A stretch of DNA of 64,000 bases from Acinetobacter shaoyimingii (GCF_011578045.1 NZ_CP049801.1:3162001-3226000), one strand, 5' to 3'; shown: positions 7,899 through 17,961, counted from the first letter of the stretch. Translations and numbers: made by a program. Notes: generated by a model from the sequence alone, not told the origin.

Positions 7899-9001
7899 GA
7901 GCCTGATGCTCCTCCCCCGCCAAAACCACCACCGCCACCACTGTAGCCACCACCACCGCCAAATCCTCCACCACCAGAGCCCCCACGGCCTCCACCAGAT
8001 AGAAACATTTGAAACAGCAATTGACCAATAGAGGTGATGAGTAATATAAAAATTCCCCCGCCCAAGATCAAACTCATGATCAAACCTGAACCATAAATCA
8101 TACTTGCAGCAAAAGCAGTGACACCTGCAACAGAAGCACTTAAGCGATTTCCAATGATAAATGAAGCCACAATACCTGCAATCAAAATGAAGAACACTGT
8201 ACTTAAAGTTCTTTGCTTGGCTTGTTGTTCGTGTATTGCCTGTGCTTGACGTTCTTTTAATTCATCCGCAGCTTTTTGGGCAATTTCAGGATCTAAATTT
8301 AAGATGCGTTCAATCTCATTTACCCCTGAAATCAAACCCTGCCCAAATGCATTTTGTTTAAAATACGGTGTAATTTGCTCACGGATAATCCGATTTGCCA
8401 CAATATCTGGAATTACACCTTCCAAACCATAGCCTGTCGCTATATGCAGTCGGTGATCATTGATTGCAACCGCAATCAGTAAACCATTGTCTTGTTTTGC
8501 TGAACCCAGTTTCCACGTTTCAGCAGCACGCATAGCGTAGTCGAAAATGCTTTCCTGACCCGTGGTTGGCACAATAATAATGCCAATTTGCGCCTTGCCT
8601 TGATTATTTAAATTTCTGATTTTTTGATCAAGTTGTTGCTTTTCATCCGCAGATAAAATATTGGCCTGATCAATGACTGGCGCATTTAGACTTGGCAATT
8701 GGCGAATAGACTCACCCTCTGCCATATCATTTTCAACAGTCGCCGCAGGTACTTGTGGTGTTTGCTCAGCCTTTTGTGCGTTAGGATTGCTTGGCTGATT
8801 GACGGATGGAAGAACAGAACCGCCTTGCTGATCTGGCTGTATGATTTTTTTCAAAACCACAGCATCTTCAGCTTCAGCATCATTTGCTACCGCTGTTTCA
8901 GCCAATGCATTTTGAACACACAACACTGAGAGTGAAAGCAACCCAGCCAGCATCATCAGATTGAGTTGTTTCAACACCCATGTTTTGAATTCGACAACCA
9001 T
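7892..9001 (-). CDS. Secreted/membrane-anchored TPM-domain protein with Gly-rich tail (YgcG-like)
   Basis: A 369-residue protein with an N-terminal signal sequence ending near ALAETA (about residue 35), a low-complexity linker, a TPM domain at about 105-235 (NLNNQGKAQIGIIIVPTTG ... LLIAVAINDHRLHIATGYGLEG), a Glu/Gln-rich coil, two hydrophobic helices at about 265-330 and a glycine-dominated tail ending in SGSW. The Gly-rich tail after the helices is typical of YgcG proteins. It is preceded by AGGT 8 bases before the ATG. It lies 51 bases after lemA and overlaps the next TPM gene, so the three are probably one operon. Confidence 0.82.
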   Translation of the reverse strand: MVVEFKTWVLKQLNLMMLAGLLSLSVLCVQNALAETAVANDAEAEDAVVLKKIIQPDQQGGSVLPSVNQPSNPNAQKAEQTPQVPAATVENDMAEGESIRQLPSLNAPVIDQANILSADEKQQLDQKIRNLNNQGKAQIGIIIVPTTGQESIFDYAMRAAETWKLGSAKQDNGLLIAVAINDHRLHIATGYGLEGVIPDIVANRIIREQITPYFKQNAFGQGLISGVNEIERILNLDPEIAQKAADELKERQAQAIHEQQAKQRTLSTVFFILIAGIVASFIIGNRLSASVAGVTAFAASMIYGSGLIMSLILGGGIFILLITSIGQLLFQMFLSGGGRGGSGGGGFGGGGGYSGGGGGFGGGGASGSW

Positions 9002-9052
9002 ACAAGCACCTACTTCAAACCAAGTGAAATATTCAGAAAATCGACTTTAAAC

Positions 9053-9643
9053 TTAGTTAAATTCGACCGTTGGTGCTTTTTGAGCACCAGCTTCAGCACT
9101 GAAATTTTCTTTGGTTTTCATACCAATCACTTTTGCGGTCAACGCTTGAGGGAACTGACGAACATAAGTATTGTAGTCTTGAACTGTTGAAATATAACGG
9201 TTACGTGCGACTGCAATACGGTTTTCTGTTCCTTCCAACTGTACTTGTAAGTCTTTGAACTGTTCATTGGCTTTCAAGTCTGGATAGTTTTCAGTCACAG
9301 CAAGTAAGCGTGAAAGTGCTCCCGTCATTTGCGATTGTGCTTCTTGGTATTTCTTAAACAATTCTGGATTTTCTAAAACTTCTTTATCAACTTTTAGACC
9401 CGCAACATTGGCACGTGCTTCAGTCACTTCTGTGAGTACTTTTTCTTCATGCTTAGCATAGCCTTTCACGACATTGACTAAGTTTGGCACGAGATCGGCA
9501 CGACGTTGATATTGGTTTTGTACTTCTGACCAAGATGCCACAACAGACTCATCTTTTGCTTGTAGCGTGTTATAGCCACAACCAGACAAAGTTAGGGTAC
9601 TGGTTAATGCAATTGCAAGTAAGCCTTTTTTCAACATATTCAT
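9053..9643 (-). CDS. lemA: LemA family lipoprotein
   Basis: About 196 residues. The lipobox LSGC near residue 22 marks a lipoprotein signal, unlike many LemA proteins that use an uncleaved N-terminal helix. The helical core carries family segments QNQYQRRADLVPNLVNVVKGY, ENYPDLKANEQFKDLQ and ENRIAVARNRY. The start is put at ATG 9643 (MNMLKKG) because GAGG lies eight bases before it; the ATG six bases farther upstream is too close to that site. It heads the lemA-TPM-TPM operon. The molecular role is unsettled. Confidence 0.88.
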   Translation of the reverse strand: MNMLKKGLLAIALTSTLTLSGCGYNTLQAKDESVVASWSEVQNQYQRRADLVPNLVNVVKGYAKHEEKVLTEVTEARANVAGLKVDKEVLENPELFKKYQEAQSQMTGALSRLLAVTENYPDLKANEQFKDLQVQLEGTENRIAVARNRYISTVQDYNTYVRQFPQALTAKVIGMKTKENFSAEAGAQKAPTVEFN

Positions 9644-9789
9644 ATACATCGCCTCAAGTATTTATTTGTATTTCTTGATATAGCTCTATCTTAACGACAT
9701 TTAATGACGATATTGTGTTTTTTCTTTAATAAACAAGAGACAAGATATTAAATTCAAAAATATCAATACACATAAACTTAATTTCAGTG

Positions 9790-10608
9790 TCAAATCATGC
9801 CAAATAATCTTTTGAAAGAATAAATGATCTTGTGTTTAAAGGCATACCACTTCGATGTATTTAAATAATTGACTCTTTTTCTTAAAAAATCAGGATCTGC
9901 ATAGCCCGACATATCTGCAACATCAAATAAGCTGGTAATGGTCTGTAAATCATTCTGCATTAAATAGGCTTCAATATTTCCCATATTAAAGACGATTTGT
10001 GCCGCAATTGGATCCTGATTTACAAAACGTAATCGCTGATCCATCTGTATTTCACTATGCACGAGTATTTTTTCTAAATTATAAGAATGATTTTCAAATT
10101 TAATCGTTTTTACTTTTGCTTTTGGTGCAACATCCTTTCCAAAATCTAGTCCAAGTACATCATTTTTTTGAATCCAAGTCTTATCTTTTTGTTGATTTAA
10201 CTGAGCATCCAAAATTTTGACATGAATCCATTCACTCCCTTGATGAATATTCGGGTCACGCTTCATTCCCTGCTGTATCCAATATTTCGCCTTTACAGAA
10301 TCACCTTTAAGTTCATATGCCGTCCCTAAATTTGCCGCAGTTTTAGCTAAATTTGGATGTGAGTTTTCGATTGATTTAAAAGTCTGAATTGCTTTGTCGT
10401 ATTGATGTGCATAGATGAGCAACACTCCATAATCATTTAATTCTTCATGTGTTTTAAATTTTTTAGATCGTTCTTTAATTTTATCTAGCGCCTGTTGTTT
10501 AGATAACCCTTCACTACCCAGATCAAAGACATAAGTATTGATACAAGCAGATGCAGAGGAAATATTCATAAACAACAAAAAGGAAATTAATAATGTATTG
10601 GTTTTCAT
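9790..10608 (-). CDS. Secreted tetratricopeptide-repeat protein, unknown role
   Basis: A 272-residue protein with a signal peptide ending SSASAC near residue 22; a Cys right after the cleavage region suggests a possible lipoprotein although the lipobox is poor. TPR-like helical pairs lie at about 50-125 (ELNDYGVLLIYAHQYDKAI, TAANLGTAYELKGDSVKA). The C-terminal half (about 160-272) matches no family I recognise. It is a single gene between lemA and rbfA with 87 bases to the rbfA terminator side. Function cannot be assigned. Confidence 0.65.
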   Translation of the reverse strand: MKTNTLLISFLLFMNISSASACINTYVFDLGSEGLSKQQALDKIKERSKKFKTHEELNDYGVLLIYAHQYDKAIQTFKSIENSHPNLAKTAANLGTAYELKGDSVKAKYWIQQGMKRDPNIHQGSEWIHVKILDAQLNQQKDKTWIQKNDVLGLDFGKDVAPKAKVKTIKFENHSYNLEKILVHSEIQMDQRLRFVNQDPIAAQIVFNMGNIEAYLMQNDLQTITSLFDVADMSGYADPDFLRKRVNYLNTSKWYAFKHKIIYSFKRLFGMI

Positions 10609-10658
10609 ATTTTGGATTTATTATGGATAAGTTTTGTCCAATTATAGTTTTAAATCAT

Positions 10659-10685
10659 AAAAAAGCCACCCTCAGGTGGCTTTTT
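10659..10685 (-). terminator. Terminator of the rimP-nusA-infB-rbfA operon
   Basis: AAAAAGCCACC, loop CTCA, GGTGGCTTTTT: 11 pairs with T run, starting 11 bases after the rbfA stop on the minus strand. Confidence 0.88.
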
Positions 10686-10695
10686 CAAAGATCAA

Positions 10696-11091
10696 TCAAT
10701 CTTCTTCTTTTTGCTCTGGCAAATCTTTGACCGCCTCAGCAATTAGACCAAACATATAGTTACCATATGCATTGGTTTTATCATAATGGAAACGTAAACG
10801 TGGTGTGATGCGTGTCTTAATACGACGGCTCAGCTCGTGACGTAAGAAACCAGATGCTTTATTTAAAACATCCAACGTGTCTTTGTTCGCAGCTTCACTT
10901 TGCTCATCACCGAGTTCACGTCCCATAATGGTGACATAAACTTCGGCATAGCCTAAATCAGGGCTAACTTTCACCGCAGAGATGGTCACAAGACCACCTA
11001 AGCGTGGATCTTTCAGCTCCTGACGGATCAGTTCAGACAACTCACGTTGTACTGTGTCCGCCATGCGCTTAAGACGTTGACTACCCGCCAT
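10696..11091 (-). CDS. rbfA: Ribosome-binding factor A
   Basis: A 131-residue single KH-like protein needed for late 30S maturation and cold adaptation, acting on the 16S 5' helix region. Family segments are RLKRMADTVQRELSELI at the N-terminus, KDPRLGGLVTISAVKVSPDL and VYVTIMG in the middle, and RITPRLRFHYD near residue 95. Its ATG overlaps the infB stop by one base (TAATG), so translation is coupled to IF2. It is the last gene of the operon. Confidence 0.95.
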   Translation of the reverse strand: MAGSQRLKRMADTVQRELSELIRQELKDPRLGGLVTISAVKVSPDLGYAEVYVTIMGRELGDEQSEAANKDTLDVLNKASGFLRHELSRRIKTRITPRLRFHYDKTNAYGNYMFGLIAEAVKDLPEQKEED

Positions 11092-13799
11092 TAAAGACTC
11101 CGTTTAATCAATTGAACGTCGTATACTTCAATCTTATCAAGTGCTTTGATGTCTTTATAGCCTTTAACTGCAAGACCACATTCCATACCAGCACGAACTT
11201 CTTCAACCACTTCTTTATAACGACGAAGAGATTCAAGTTCACCTTGGAACACAACCACGTCATCACGTAATACGCGAATCGGTTTGTTACGATGAAGAAC
11301 ACCCTCAAGAACCATACAGCCTGCAGCCGCACCGAATTTACTTGAGTGGAATACTTCACGAACTTGTGCAACACCAAGAATCGTTTCGCGATGTTCAGGT
11401 GCAAGCTTACCGCTCATTGCCGCTTTAACATCATCAATCAATTCATAGATGATTGAGTAGTAACGAATATCGATACCATCAGCATCAGATTTTTGACGGG
11501 CAGTAGTATCGGCACGTACGTTGAAACCTAGAAGTACAGCTTCTGAAGATTCAGCAAGCGTTACGTCAGATTCAGTAATCGCACCAACACCAGAACCAAT
11601 CACACGCACGCCAACTTCGTCTGTAGACAAGCCGTTCAATGCAACTGTAAGTGCTTCCAAAGTACCACGTACGTCAGTTTTAAGAACCACGTTAATTACA
11701 GGCACATCTTTCTTGCCCATAGATGCCATCAAGTTCTCTAGACGCATTGCACTTTGACGTTCAAGACGTTGTTCACGTTCACGTGAAAGACGAGCATCAG
11801 CAACTTCACGGGCTTTCTTCTCATCATTGACAACAAGAACTTCATCACCTGCCATTGGCGCTTCAGGAAGACCTAAAATTTCAACTGGAATTGAAGGACC
11901 TGCAGATTTAATACGTTGACCGTTCTCATCTGTCATCGCACGTACGCGACCATAAGATGCACCAGCAAGGACTAAATCACCAACGTTCAATGTACCGTTT
12001 TGAACCAGAATAGACGTTACCGCACCACGGCTATTATCTACACGTGCTTCAATGACTACACCTTGAGCAGCACCTTCTTCAGACGCTTTAAGTTCAAGAA
12101 GTTCTGCTTGAATTAAGATCAAATCAAGAAGTTCATCAATACCTTGACCAGAATGCGCTGAAACCATCGCTACTGGAACGTCACCGCCCCATTGTTCAGG
12201 TACGATTTCTTTCGTCGTCAATTCATTCAATACGCGATCTGGATCTGCTGACTCTTTGTCCATCTTGTTTATTGCAACAATGATAGGCGTACCCGCAGCA
12301 CGAGCATGGTCAATTGCTTCAGCAGTTTGTGGCATAACACCATCATCTGCAGCAACAACAAGAACCACGATATCAGTCGCTTTAGCACCACGTGAACGCA
12401 TTGAAGTAAACGCAGCATGTCCCGGAGTATCAAGGAAAGTGATGATGCCTTTATCCGTTGTTACATGGTAAGCACCAATATGCTGTGTAATACCACCAGC
12501 TTCACCCGATGCCACTTTCGTGCGACGAATACGGTCAAGAAGCGATGTTTTACCATGGTCAACGTGACCCATGATTGTTACAACTGGCGCACGTGTTGTT
12601 TGTGCTCCACGCGCTTCTTCAGCCGCTACAAGCAAGTTATCTTCAGCTTGTGTATCCGATACAAGAACTGGGTTATGACCCATTTCTTCCACGATCAATG
12701 CAGCAATTTCTTGGTCAATGGCTTGGTTTTGAGTAACCAATTCACCCATTTTCATGAGTGATTTAATCACTTCGCGAACTTTAATCGCCATTTTTTGTGC
12801 AAGGTCAGCAACCACAATTGTAGAGCCGATTTCAACATCATACACTTGTTTTTTAACTGGTTTTTCAAAACCATGTTTGTTGCCTTGGCTGGTTTTTAAA
12901 CCACGTTTAGGCTGTTTGCTGAAGCTTTGCTCTTCTTGACCACGACGTCCACCTTTTTTCGGTGCACGTGCAGTTGCTGTATTGGTACCACGTTTGATTT
13001 CGCGGTCTTCTTTCGCAAATGAATCTTCGTATGCTTGACCAACCAAACCAGCAGCGAGTGGAGAATCATCAACAACACGAATCGTCGCTGTTGCATCTTC
13101 GTTTGAATATTTAGATGCCATTTGACGCATTTGTTCAAGCGTTCGTTGTTGTGCTTCTTCAGCAGCTTTACGACGAGCCGCTTCTTCAACTGCTTTTAAT
13201 TGTGCAGCTTGAGCTTCACGTGCTTTCTTTTGTTCAGCAGTTTCTGTTGCTTTAACAGTTTGCTTTACAATTGGTTTATTTGTCGATTTACGTTTTACAA
13301 CCACCGCAGCTTTAGATACTTCTTGCTTTGCAGTTTCTTTGTTTTGAGCTGCACGCATTGCATCCAATGTTGCTTTAGCGTTATTCACGGGTTGTGATTT
13401 TTGCTCAGCAGGTGCTGCTTTTACCTCAACTTTAACTTCAGCTTTCGCTTTGTTTTCAGCTGCAGCTTTAGCGAGTGCTTCAGCTTTAATTTGTTCAGGG
13501 TCTGGCTTCGTAAATGTATGCTTCTTGCGAACTTCTACATTAATCGTTTTAGCTTTACCTGAAGTACTAGCCACTTTAGCCGTACTTGTAGTTTTACGTT
13601 TCAACGTGATTTTTCCTGCGCTGCCGTTGTCTTGTCCATGCACTTTTTTCAAGTGTGAAACTAAACGGTCTTGCTGTTCAACCGAGATTTTGTCTTCTGC
13701 CTTCGTTTGCGGCAACCCAGCTTCTCGCACTTGATCTAGTAGTTTTTCAACTGGAAGACCTACGCTGACTGCTAACTCTTTTATTGACTTATCCGTCAT
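11091..13799 (-). CDS. infB: Translation initiation factor IF-2
   Basis: A 902-residue GTPase that brings initiator tRNA to the 30S subunit. It has an N-terminal IF2-N domain (about 1-55), a long Lys/Ala/Glu-rich variable linker to about residue 330, a second IF2-N module, then the G domain with GHVDHGKT (about 410), DTPGH and NKMD, followed by domains II-IV. The length is normal for a gammaproteobacterial IF2-alpha. A strong AGGAGGT Shine-Dalgarno lies before ATG 13799, in the 10-base gap after nusA. Three initiator tRNA genes sit at the head of the same region. In-frame secondary starts giving shorter IF2 forms are possible but not evident. Confidence 0.96.
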   Translation of the reverse strand: MTDKSIKELAVSVGLPVEKLLDQVREAGLPQTKAEDKISVEQQDRLVSHLKKVHGQDNGSAGKITLKRKTTSTAKVASTSGKAKTINVEVRKKHTFTKPDPEQIKAEALAKAAAENKAKAEVKVEVKAAPAEQKSQPVNNAKATLDAMRAAQNKETAKQEVSKAAVVVKRKSTNKPIVKQTVKATETAEQKKAREAQAAQLKAVEEAARRKAAEEAQQRTLEQMRQMASKYSNEDATATIRVVDDSPLAAGLVGQAYEDSFAKEDREIKRGTNTATARAPKKGGRRGQEEQSFSKQPKRGLKTSQGNKHGFEKPVKKQVYDVEIGSTIVVADLAQKMAIKVREVIKSLMKMGELVTQNQAIDQEIAALIVEEMGHNPVLVSDTQAEDNLLVAAEEARGAQTTRAPVVTIMGHVDHGKTSLLDRIRRTKVASGEAGGITQHIGAYHVTTDKGIITFLDTPGHAAFTSMRSRGAKATDIVVLVVAADDGVMPQTAEAIDHARAAGTPIIVAINKMDKESADPDRVLNELTTKEIVPEQWGGDVPVAMVSAHSGQGIDELLDLILIQAELLELKASEEGAAQGVVIEARVDNSRGAVTSILVQNGTLNVGDLVLAGASYGRVRAMTDENGQRIKSAGPSIPVEILGLPEAPMAGDEVLVVNDEKKAREVADARLSREREQRLERQSAMRLENLMASMGKKDVPVINVVLKTDVRGTLEALTVALNGLSTDEVGVRVIGSGVGAITESDVTLAESSEAVLLGFNVRADTTARQKSDADGIDIRYYSIIYELIDDVKAAMSGKLAPEHRETILGVAQVREVFHSSKFGAAAGCMVLEGVLHRNKPIRVLRDDVVVFQGELESLRRYKEVVEEVRAGMECGLAVKGYKDIKALDKIEVYDVQLIKRSL

Positions 13800-13809
13800 G
13801 TATTACCTC

Positions 13810-15294
13810 CTAGTTAAACCATGATTCACGTGCTTTCATGATAAATTGACCTGCTTTTTCAGCACCTAAACCTTCAATATCAGAGATATCGTCAGTCGCT
13901 TGATCTGCAAGATCATCTACCGTAATTACACCGCGAGCTGCTAAAGCATGTGCAAACTCAGATGTCATCCCTTCCATTGCGAGAAGTTCAGGACTTGGAT
14001 CTTGAATATTTTCTTGCTGTTTTAACGCATCAGCTAAAGCAGCTTCTTTGGCACGACTTTGTAGTAACTCAACTAAGTCTGCCTCTAATTCGATTTCATC
14101 GAATGTTTCAGCTGGGACATAAGCGATTTCTTCTAAAGAAGTAAAGCCCATTTCCACAAGTGCCATTGCAAGATCTTCTTCAATATCTAAACGACTAACA
14201 AACATGTCTAAATATTGTTGAGCTTCATTTTGTTGACGAGCACGATACTCATCTTCAAGCATCATATCGAGTTTAAAACCCGTTAATTCAGATGCTAAAC
14301 GTACGTTTTGACCTTGAGAGCCAATCGCACGTGCCAATTGATCGCTGGTTGCGAAAATGATATCTGCAGTTTTTGCATCTTCATCAATCACAATACCCGA
14401 TACATCAGCAGGCTCTAAGGCACTTGCAATGTATTGAGCTGGATCATCTGACCATACAACAACATCAATACGTTCACCGTTCAATTCAGATTGCACTGCT
14501 TGGATACGTGTACCACGCATACCAATACATGCACCCACTGGATCAATACGATGGTCGTTTGTTTTCACAGCAATTTTAGCACGAACACCAGGCTGACGAG
14601 CAGCAGCTTTAATCTCAATGATTTCTTCAGAAATTTCAGGAATTTCTTTTTTCATTAGAGCGATGAGCATTTCAGGCTTAGCACGTGATAATTGTAATTG
14701 TGCGCCACGACCTTCACGGTTTACATTGAATAAAATTGCATTTACACGTTGTTTAGGACGCAAAATTTCTTTTGCAATCATTTCTTCACGTGCAAGATAA
14801 GCTTCAGCATTTTCACCTAAGTCAATGATAAAGCCATCTTTGGTTTGCTTTTTCACTTCACCGTAGATCAGTTCGCCAACTTTAGACTCGTAAGCATCAG
14901 CAATGAGTGCACGCTCTGCTTCACGAATCTTTTGAACAATCACTTGTTTCGCGATTTGAGCTGCAATACGACCAAATTCGATAGACGGTACTTCAAGCTC
15001 ACGAATGTCACCGATTGACCACTGTGCTGGGTCAACGTCGCTAATCGCGTCTTGACAAGCTGGCATTTCATGATCTTCATCAGCCACAACAGTCCATTGA
15101 CGGAATGTACGGTATTCACCAGTTTTACGGTCGATTTCAACACGTAATTGTGCTTCTTCAGAATTTGTGCCTTCGTAGAATTTTTTCTTCGTTGCAGCTA
15201 CAAGTGCTTGTTCAAGCGCTTCGAAGATCGCTTCACGACTAACACCTTTTTCATTACTAACCGTTTCTGCAACGGTAAGAATTTCACGGCCCAT
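13810..15294 (-). CDS. nusA: Transcription termination/antitermination factor NusA
   Basis: A 494-residue protein that binds RNA polymerase and affects pausing, termination and antitermination. It has the NusA N-domain (1-125), an S1 domain (about 130-200, GEVKKQTKDGFIIDLG), tandem KH domains (about 205-345, including DPVGACIGMRGTRI and AIGSQGQNVRLASELTG) and two C-terminal acidic repeats (about 365-425 and 435-494) of the proteobacterial AR type. It lies between rimP and infB in the conserved operon. Confidence 0.96.
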   Translation of the reverse strand: MGREILTVAETVSNEKGVSREAIFEALEQALVAATKKKFYEGTNSEEAQLRVEIDRKTGEYRTFRQWTVVADEDHEMPACQDAISDVDPAQWSIGDIRELEVPSIEFGRIAAQIAKQVIVQKIREAERALIADAYESKVGELIYGEVKKQTKDGFIIDLGENAEAYLAREEMIAKEILRPKQRVNAILFNVNREGRGAQLQLSRAKPEMLIALMKKEIPEISEEIIEIKAAARQPGVRAKIAVKTNDHRIDPVGACIGMRGTRIQAVQSELNGERIDVVVWSDDPAQYIASALEPADVSGIVIDEDAKTADIIFATSDQLARAIGSQGQNVRLASELTGFKLDMMLEDEYRARQQNEAQQYLDMFVSRLDIEEDLAMALVEMGFTSLEEIAYVPAETFDEIELEADLVELLQSRAKEAALADALKQQENIQDPSPELLAMEGMTSEFAHALAARGVITVDDLADQATDDISDIEGLGAEKAGQFIMKARESWFN

Positions 15295-15334
15295 AAGTCA
15301 CCTACTATTCAAATTCTTTTTCGTTAAAATTAAT

Positions 15335-15859
15335 TTAGTCCTGATAGATCAAATTGGCTTTGTCGATATTGTGACTATCGATTTCAAGCACTTGTTGCTT
15401 TTCAACTTCGACCTGAATCAATTCATTTTCTACATCTACAGATACTAATTTCGCTTGAAATTTGCGACGGTTTTCAACCGCAGAAATCAAACGTAGTGCC
15501 ACTTGCTGACCCACGTATGCTTGCATTTGTTCAAGTTGGAAAAATGGACGATCCCAACCTGGTGATGATACTTCAAGTGCATATTCACCTGAAATAGGAT
15601 CATGTACATCTAAAATCGCACCGACTTGCTGTGTTACACGTACGCAATCTTGAACACCAACACCACGTCCTAAATCTTCTTCACCCTCAACAAGTTCAGC
15701 AGGTTTCGCTGTTTCATCTACAGGTTTGTCAATAAAAATACGTAATAAAGAACGTTTACCTTGAGGTGTGAATTCAATTCCCCAAAGATCAACATTACAG
15801 GCTTGCACTGCAGGGGCAATTAACTCTTGGAGTGCTTGTGTTTTATTTGATAACTTCAT
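15335..15859 (-). CDS. rimP: Ribosome maturation factor RimP
   Basis: A 174-residue two-domain protein that helps assemble the 30S head. It has the family segments [19 protein letters not shown] near residue 28, [14 protein letters not shown] (about 75) and [16 protein letters not shown] (about 95). It is the first protein gene of rimP-nusA-infB-rbfA and lies about 110 bases after the second of two terminators that follow the tRNA-fMet cluster, an arrangement also known in E. coli (metY-rimP). Confidence 0.94.
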   Translation of the reverse strand: MKLSNKTQALQELIAPAVQACNVDLWGIEFTPQGKRSLLRIFIDKPVDETAKPAELVEGEEDLGRGVGVQDCVRVTQQVGAILDVHDPISGEYALEVSSPGWDRPFFQLEQMQAYVGQQVALRLISAVENRRKFQAKLVSVDVENELIQVEVEKQQVLEIDSHNIDKANLIYQD

Positions 15860-15970
15860 TTACTCTCATCATTTCTGTGTGATTCAACCGATCATTCGAT
15901 CGATACAAACTTACTATAGTGATAGCATGATATTTTGACCAAATGATGTCCACACTACACGATAGATAAT

Positions 15971-15990
15971 AAAAAAGGGCGTAATCGCCC
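15971..15990 (-). terminator. Second terminator between tRNA-fMet cluster and rimP
   Basis: On the minus strand GGGCG, loop ATTA, CGCCC followed by TTTTTT. Stem of five G-C pairs plus flanking pairs. Confidence 0.78.
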
Positions 15991-16024
15991 CTATTATTGC
16001 ACAGAAAACCAATGTCCACTGTGC

Positions 16025-16049
16025 AAAAAGGCCCACCTAGTTGTGAGCC
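16025..16049 (-). terminator. First terminator after the tRNA-fMet cluster
   Basis: On the minus strand GGCTCAC, loop AACTAG, GTGGGCC then TTTTT, beginning about 15 bases after the CCA end of the last tRNA-fMet. Confidence 0.78.
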
Positions 16050-16063
16050 TCTTTTAAGAAACT

Positions 16064-16140
<77 letters not shown>

Positions 16141-16200
16141 TCAACGTGCAAAATTATATCCAAATATGAATCATTTTTCAATCAAAACTCTCATATTTGC

Positions 16201-16222
16201 TGATTAAGTTGCACCTTAATCA
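16201..16222 (-). ncRNA. Inter-tRNA hairpin A
   Basis: TGATTAA / TTAATCA seven-pair stem closing an eight-base loop. It lies four bases past the CCA end of pseudo-tRNA A. Hairpin B, 244 bases away, has the same form with a compensatory base-pair change, which suggests the RNA structure is kept. Function unknown. Confidence 0.5.
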
Positions 16223-16226
16223 AAAT

Positions 16227-16321
16227 TGGTAGCGGGAGCTGGATTTGAACCAACAACCTTCGCCATATTATGAAGAGTTGAGCCCGACAAGCAAGCCACT
16301 AATCAATGAATATAACCACCA
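16227..16321 (-). pseudogene. tRNA-fMet-derived pseudo-tRNA A
   Basis: On the minus strand the 3' part is nearly identical to tRNA-fMet: T arm GTTGGTTCAAATCCAGC, 3' acceptor strand TCCCGCT and ACCA, plus GTCGGGCTCA from the anticodon arm. About ten extra bases disrupt the anticodon stem, and the 5' acceptor strand and D arm have been replaced by unrelated sequence. No cloverleaf with a paired acceptor can be drawn. It is either a decayed or recombined tRNA, or a tRNA-like spacer RNA. Confidence 0.7.
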
Positions 16322-16329
16322 ATAAAACT

Positions 16330-16406
<77 letters not shown>

Positions 16407-16443
16407 ACAAATGCATTTAGTTTACAAAAAATTTCTTTCTTGT

Positions 16444-16469
16444 TTTGATAAAGTTGCTTCTTTATCAAA
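16444..16469 (-). ncRNA. Inter-tRNA hairpin B
   Basis: TTTGATAAA / TTTATCAAA nine-pair stem with an eight-base loop sharing GTTGC with hairpin A. It sits just past the CCA end of pseudo-tRNA B. Relative to A, one T-A pair is changed to A-T on both arms. Confidence 0.5.
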
Positions 16470-16470
16470 T

Positions 16471-16565
16471 TGGTAGTGGGAGCTGGATTTGAACCAACAA
16501 CCTTCGCCATATTATGAAGAGTTGAGCCCGACAAGCAAGCCACTAATCAATGAATATAACCACCA
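16471..16565 (-). pseudogene. tRNA-fMet-derived pseudo-tRNA B
   Basis: Second copy of the disrupted fMet-like element, identical to copy A except for one base in the acceptor 3' strand (CCCACT instead of CCCGCT). It has the same insertion in the anticodon arm and the same missing 5' half. Confidence 0.7.
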
Positions 16566-16573
16566 ATAAAACT

Positions 16574-16650
<77 letters not shown>

Positions 16651-16688
16651 TCAAAAAGCTGCTACACATCAACGACCTGGTTTGTCGT

Positions 16689-16773
16689 TGGTGCGGAAGG
16701 GGGGACTTGAACCCCCACGCCCGAAAGCACTACCACCTCAAGGTAGCGTGTCTACCAATTCCACCACCACCGC
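16689..16773 (-). tRNA. tRNA-Leu (GAG)
   Basis: An 85-base class II tRNA on the minus strand with a long variable arm and encoded CCA. The anticodon loop is CTTGAGG, giving anticodon GAG. In the acceptor stem GCGGTGG faces CTTCCGC, so position 5 is a T-T mismatch and position 6 a G-T wobble. secG is next upstream. The order secG-tRNA-Leu-tRNA-fMet-rimP matches E. coli. Confidence 0.94.
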
Positions 16774-16826
16774 AGCTGTGTCGCATTCTAGTAGCATAAC
16801 CACTAAATTGGAAGGAAAATATTCAA

Positions 16827-17156
16827 TTATTCTGATGTTTTTGGTGCAGTTGTTGAAGTTTCATTCGATTGTTGCTGAACTTGACCTGTTGTGTTGACTG
16901 TTTTTAAGCCATAAGCATCAGAAGTTTGTTTTTTTGCAAACACAGCAAGGGTAATACTGGTCACAAAAAACAAAGCAGTCAAAATCGCTGTCACACGTGT
17001 TAAGAAGTTTCCAGAACCTGAAGCACCGAAAACAGTCGCCGCACCGCCCCCACCAAATGAAGCACCGGCATCTGCACCTTTACCATGCTGCACAAGAATC
17101 AACACAATCATTAAAATCGCTAATATGATATGTACTACCAGCACAAAAGTATGCAT
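16827..17156 (-). CDS. secG: Preprotein translocase subunit SecG
   Basis: A 109-residue inner-membrane protein with two hydrophobic helices (about 3-23 and 53-75) and the conserved cytoplasmic loop LVQHGKGADAGASFGGGG. It assists SecYE in protein translocation. The C-terminal tail is Gln/Thr/Ser-rich and variable, as usual. It lies 13 bases after tpiA, and the tRNA cluster follows. Confidence 0.95.
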   Translation of the reverse strand: MHTFVLVVHIILAILMIVLILVQHGKGADAGASFGGGGAATVFGASGSGNFLTRVTAILTALFFVTSITLAVFAKKQTSDAYGLKTVNTTGQVQQQSNETSTTAPKTSE

Positions 17157-17169
17157 GCTGAACTCCTAA

Positions 17170-17961
17170 TTATTTTGTTTGAGCAAATGCATGAGCAATT
17201 TGATAAAAAGACTCTGCATTCAATGATGCACCACCAACCAGCGCACCGTTAATATCTGGACAAGCCGCCAACTCTACTGCATTTTCAGGTTTTACACTAC
17301 CACCATATAAAATTGCCATGCGAGCGCCAGCAGGCGTGATTTGGCTTAAACCTTCACGGATCTTGGCATGCATGTTTTGAGCATCTTCTGGTGAAGCAGT
17401 TTTACCTGTGCCAATCGCCCAGATCGGTTCATAAGCTACAGTAATATTGTGCCATTGGTCCGCATTTACAACTGCAGCAATATCACAAATCTGTTGCAAT
17501 ACCACAACTTCAGCCTGACCTTTTTCACGTTGCTCCAAGCTTTCTCCCACACAATAAATAATGTGTAGGCCCGCTGCTAAAGCATTTTTGACTTTTTCAG
17601 CAACAACTTGAGCATTATCTGCAAAAATTTCACGGCGTTCAGAATGCCCAATTAATACGTAGTCAATTTGACTGTCTTTTAAAAGATTGGCACTGACTTC
17701 ACCAGTATAAGCACCTGTTCCAGCAATACGTGAAACATCTTGAGCAACAGTCATCACTTCGACTGATGCATCAGCTAATTGTTGTTGAACCGACAATAAA
17801 GCAATAGATATAGGTGCAATACCAATTCTGCAGCGCTCTTTTGAAATATGTTGATCTGCCAAACGTTGCTTCAATTCTTGAATCAATTTTTGAGCGTCAG
17901 CTTGCATTGGGTTCATTTTCCAATTGCCTACAACCCAAGGAGTAATTGCCGAACCCGACAT
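17170..17961 (-). CDS. tpiA: Triose-phosphate isomerase
   Basis: A 263-residue TIM-barrel enzyme interconverting dihydroxyacetone phosphate and glyceraldehyde 3-phosphate. Active-site segments: NWKMN (about residue 13, catalytic Lys), GHSERRE (about 104, catalytic His), [11 protein letters not shown] (about 174, catalytic Glu) and the phosphate loop [10 protein letters not shown] (about 218). It is followed by secG on the same strand and diverges from pilB. Confidence 0.96.
   Translation of the reverse strand: MSGSAITPWVVGNWKMNPMQADAQKLIQELKQRLADQHISKERCRIGIAPISIALLSVQQQLADASVEVMTVAQDVSRIAGTGAYTGEVSANLLKDSQIDYVLIGHSERREIFADNAQVVAEKVKNALAAGLHIIYCVGESLEQREKGQAEVVVLQQICDIAAVVNADQWHNITVAYEPIWAIGTGKTASPEDAQNMHAKIREGLSQITPAGARMAILYGGSVKPENAVELAACPDINGALVGGASLNAESFYQIAHAFAQTK

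Noticed and set aside
7892..8020. Gly-rich repetitive DNA at the end of the TPM gene taken as a repeat element
   Set aside because: It is codon-level repetition encoding the Gly-rich tail usual in YgcG proteins.
13000..13480. Long open frames opposite and within the infB linker
   Set aside because: Shadow frames of the Lys/Ala/Glu-rich linker; IF2 is intact across the region.
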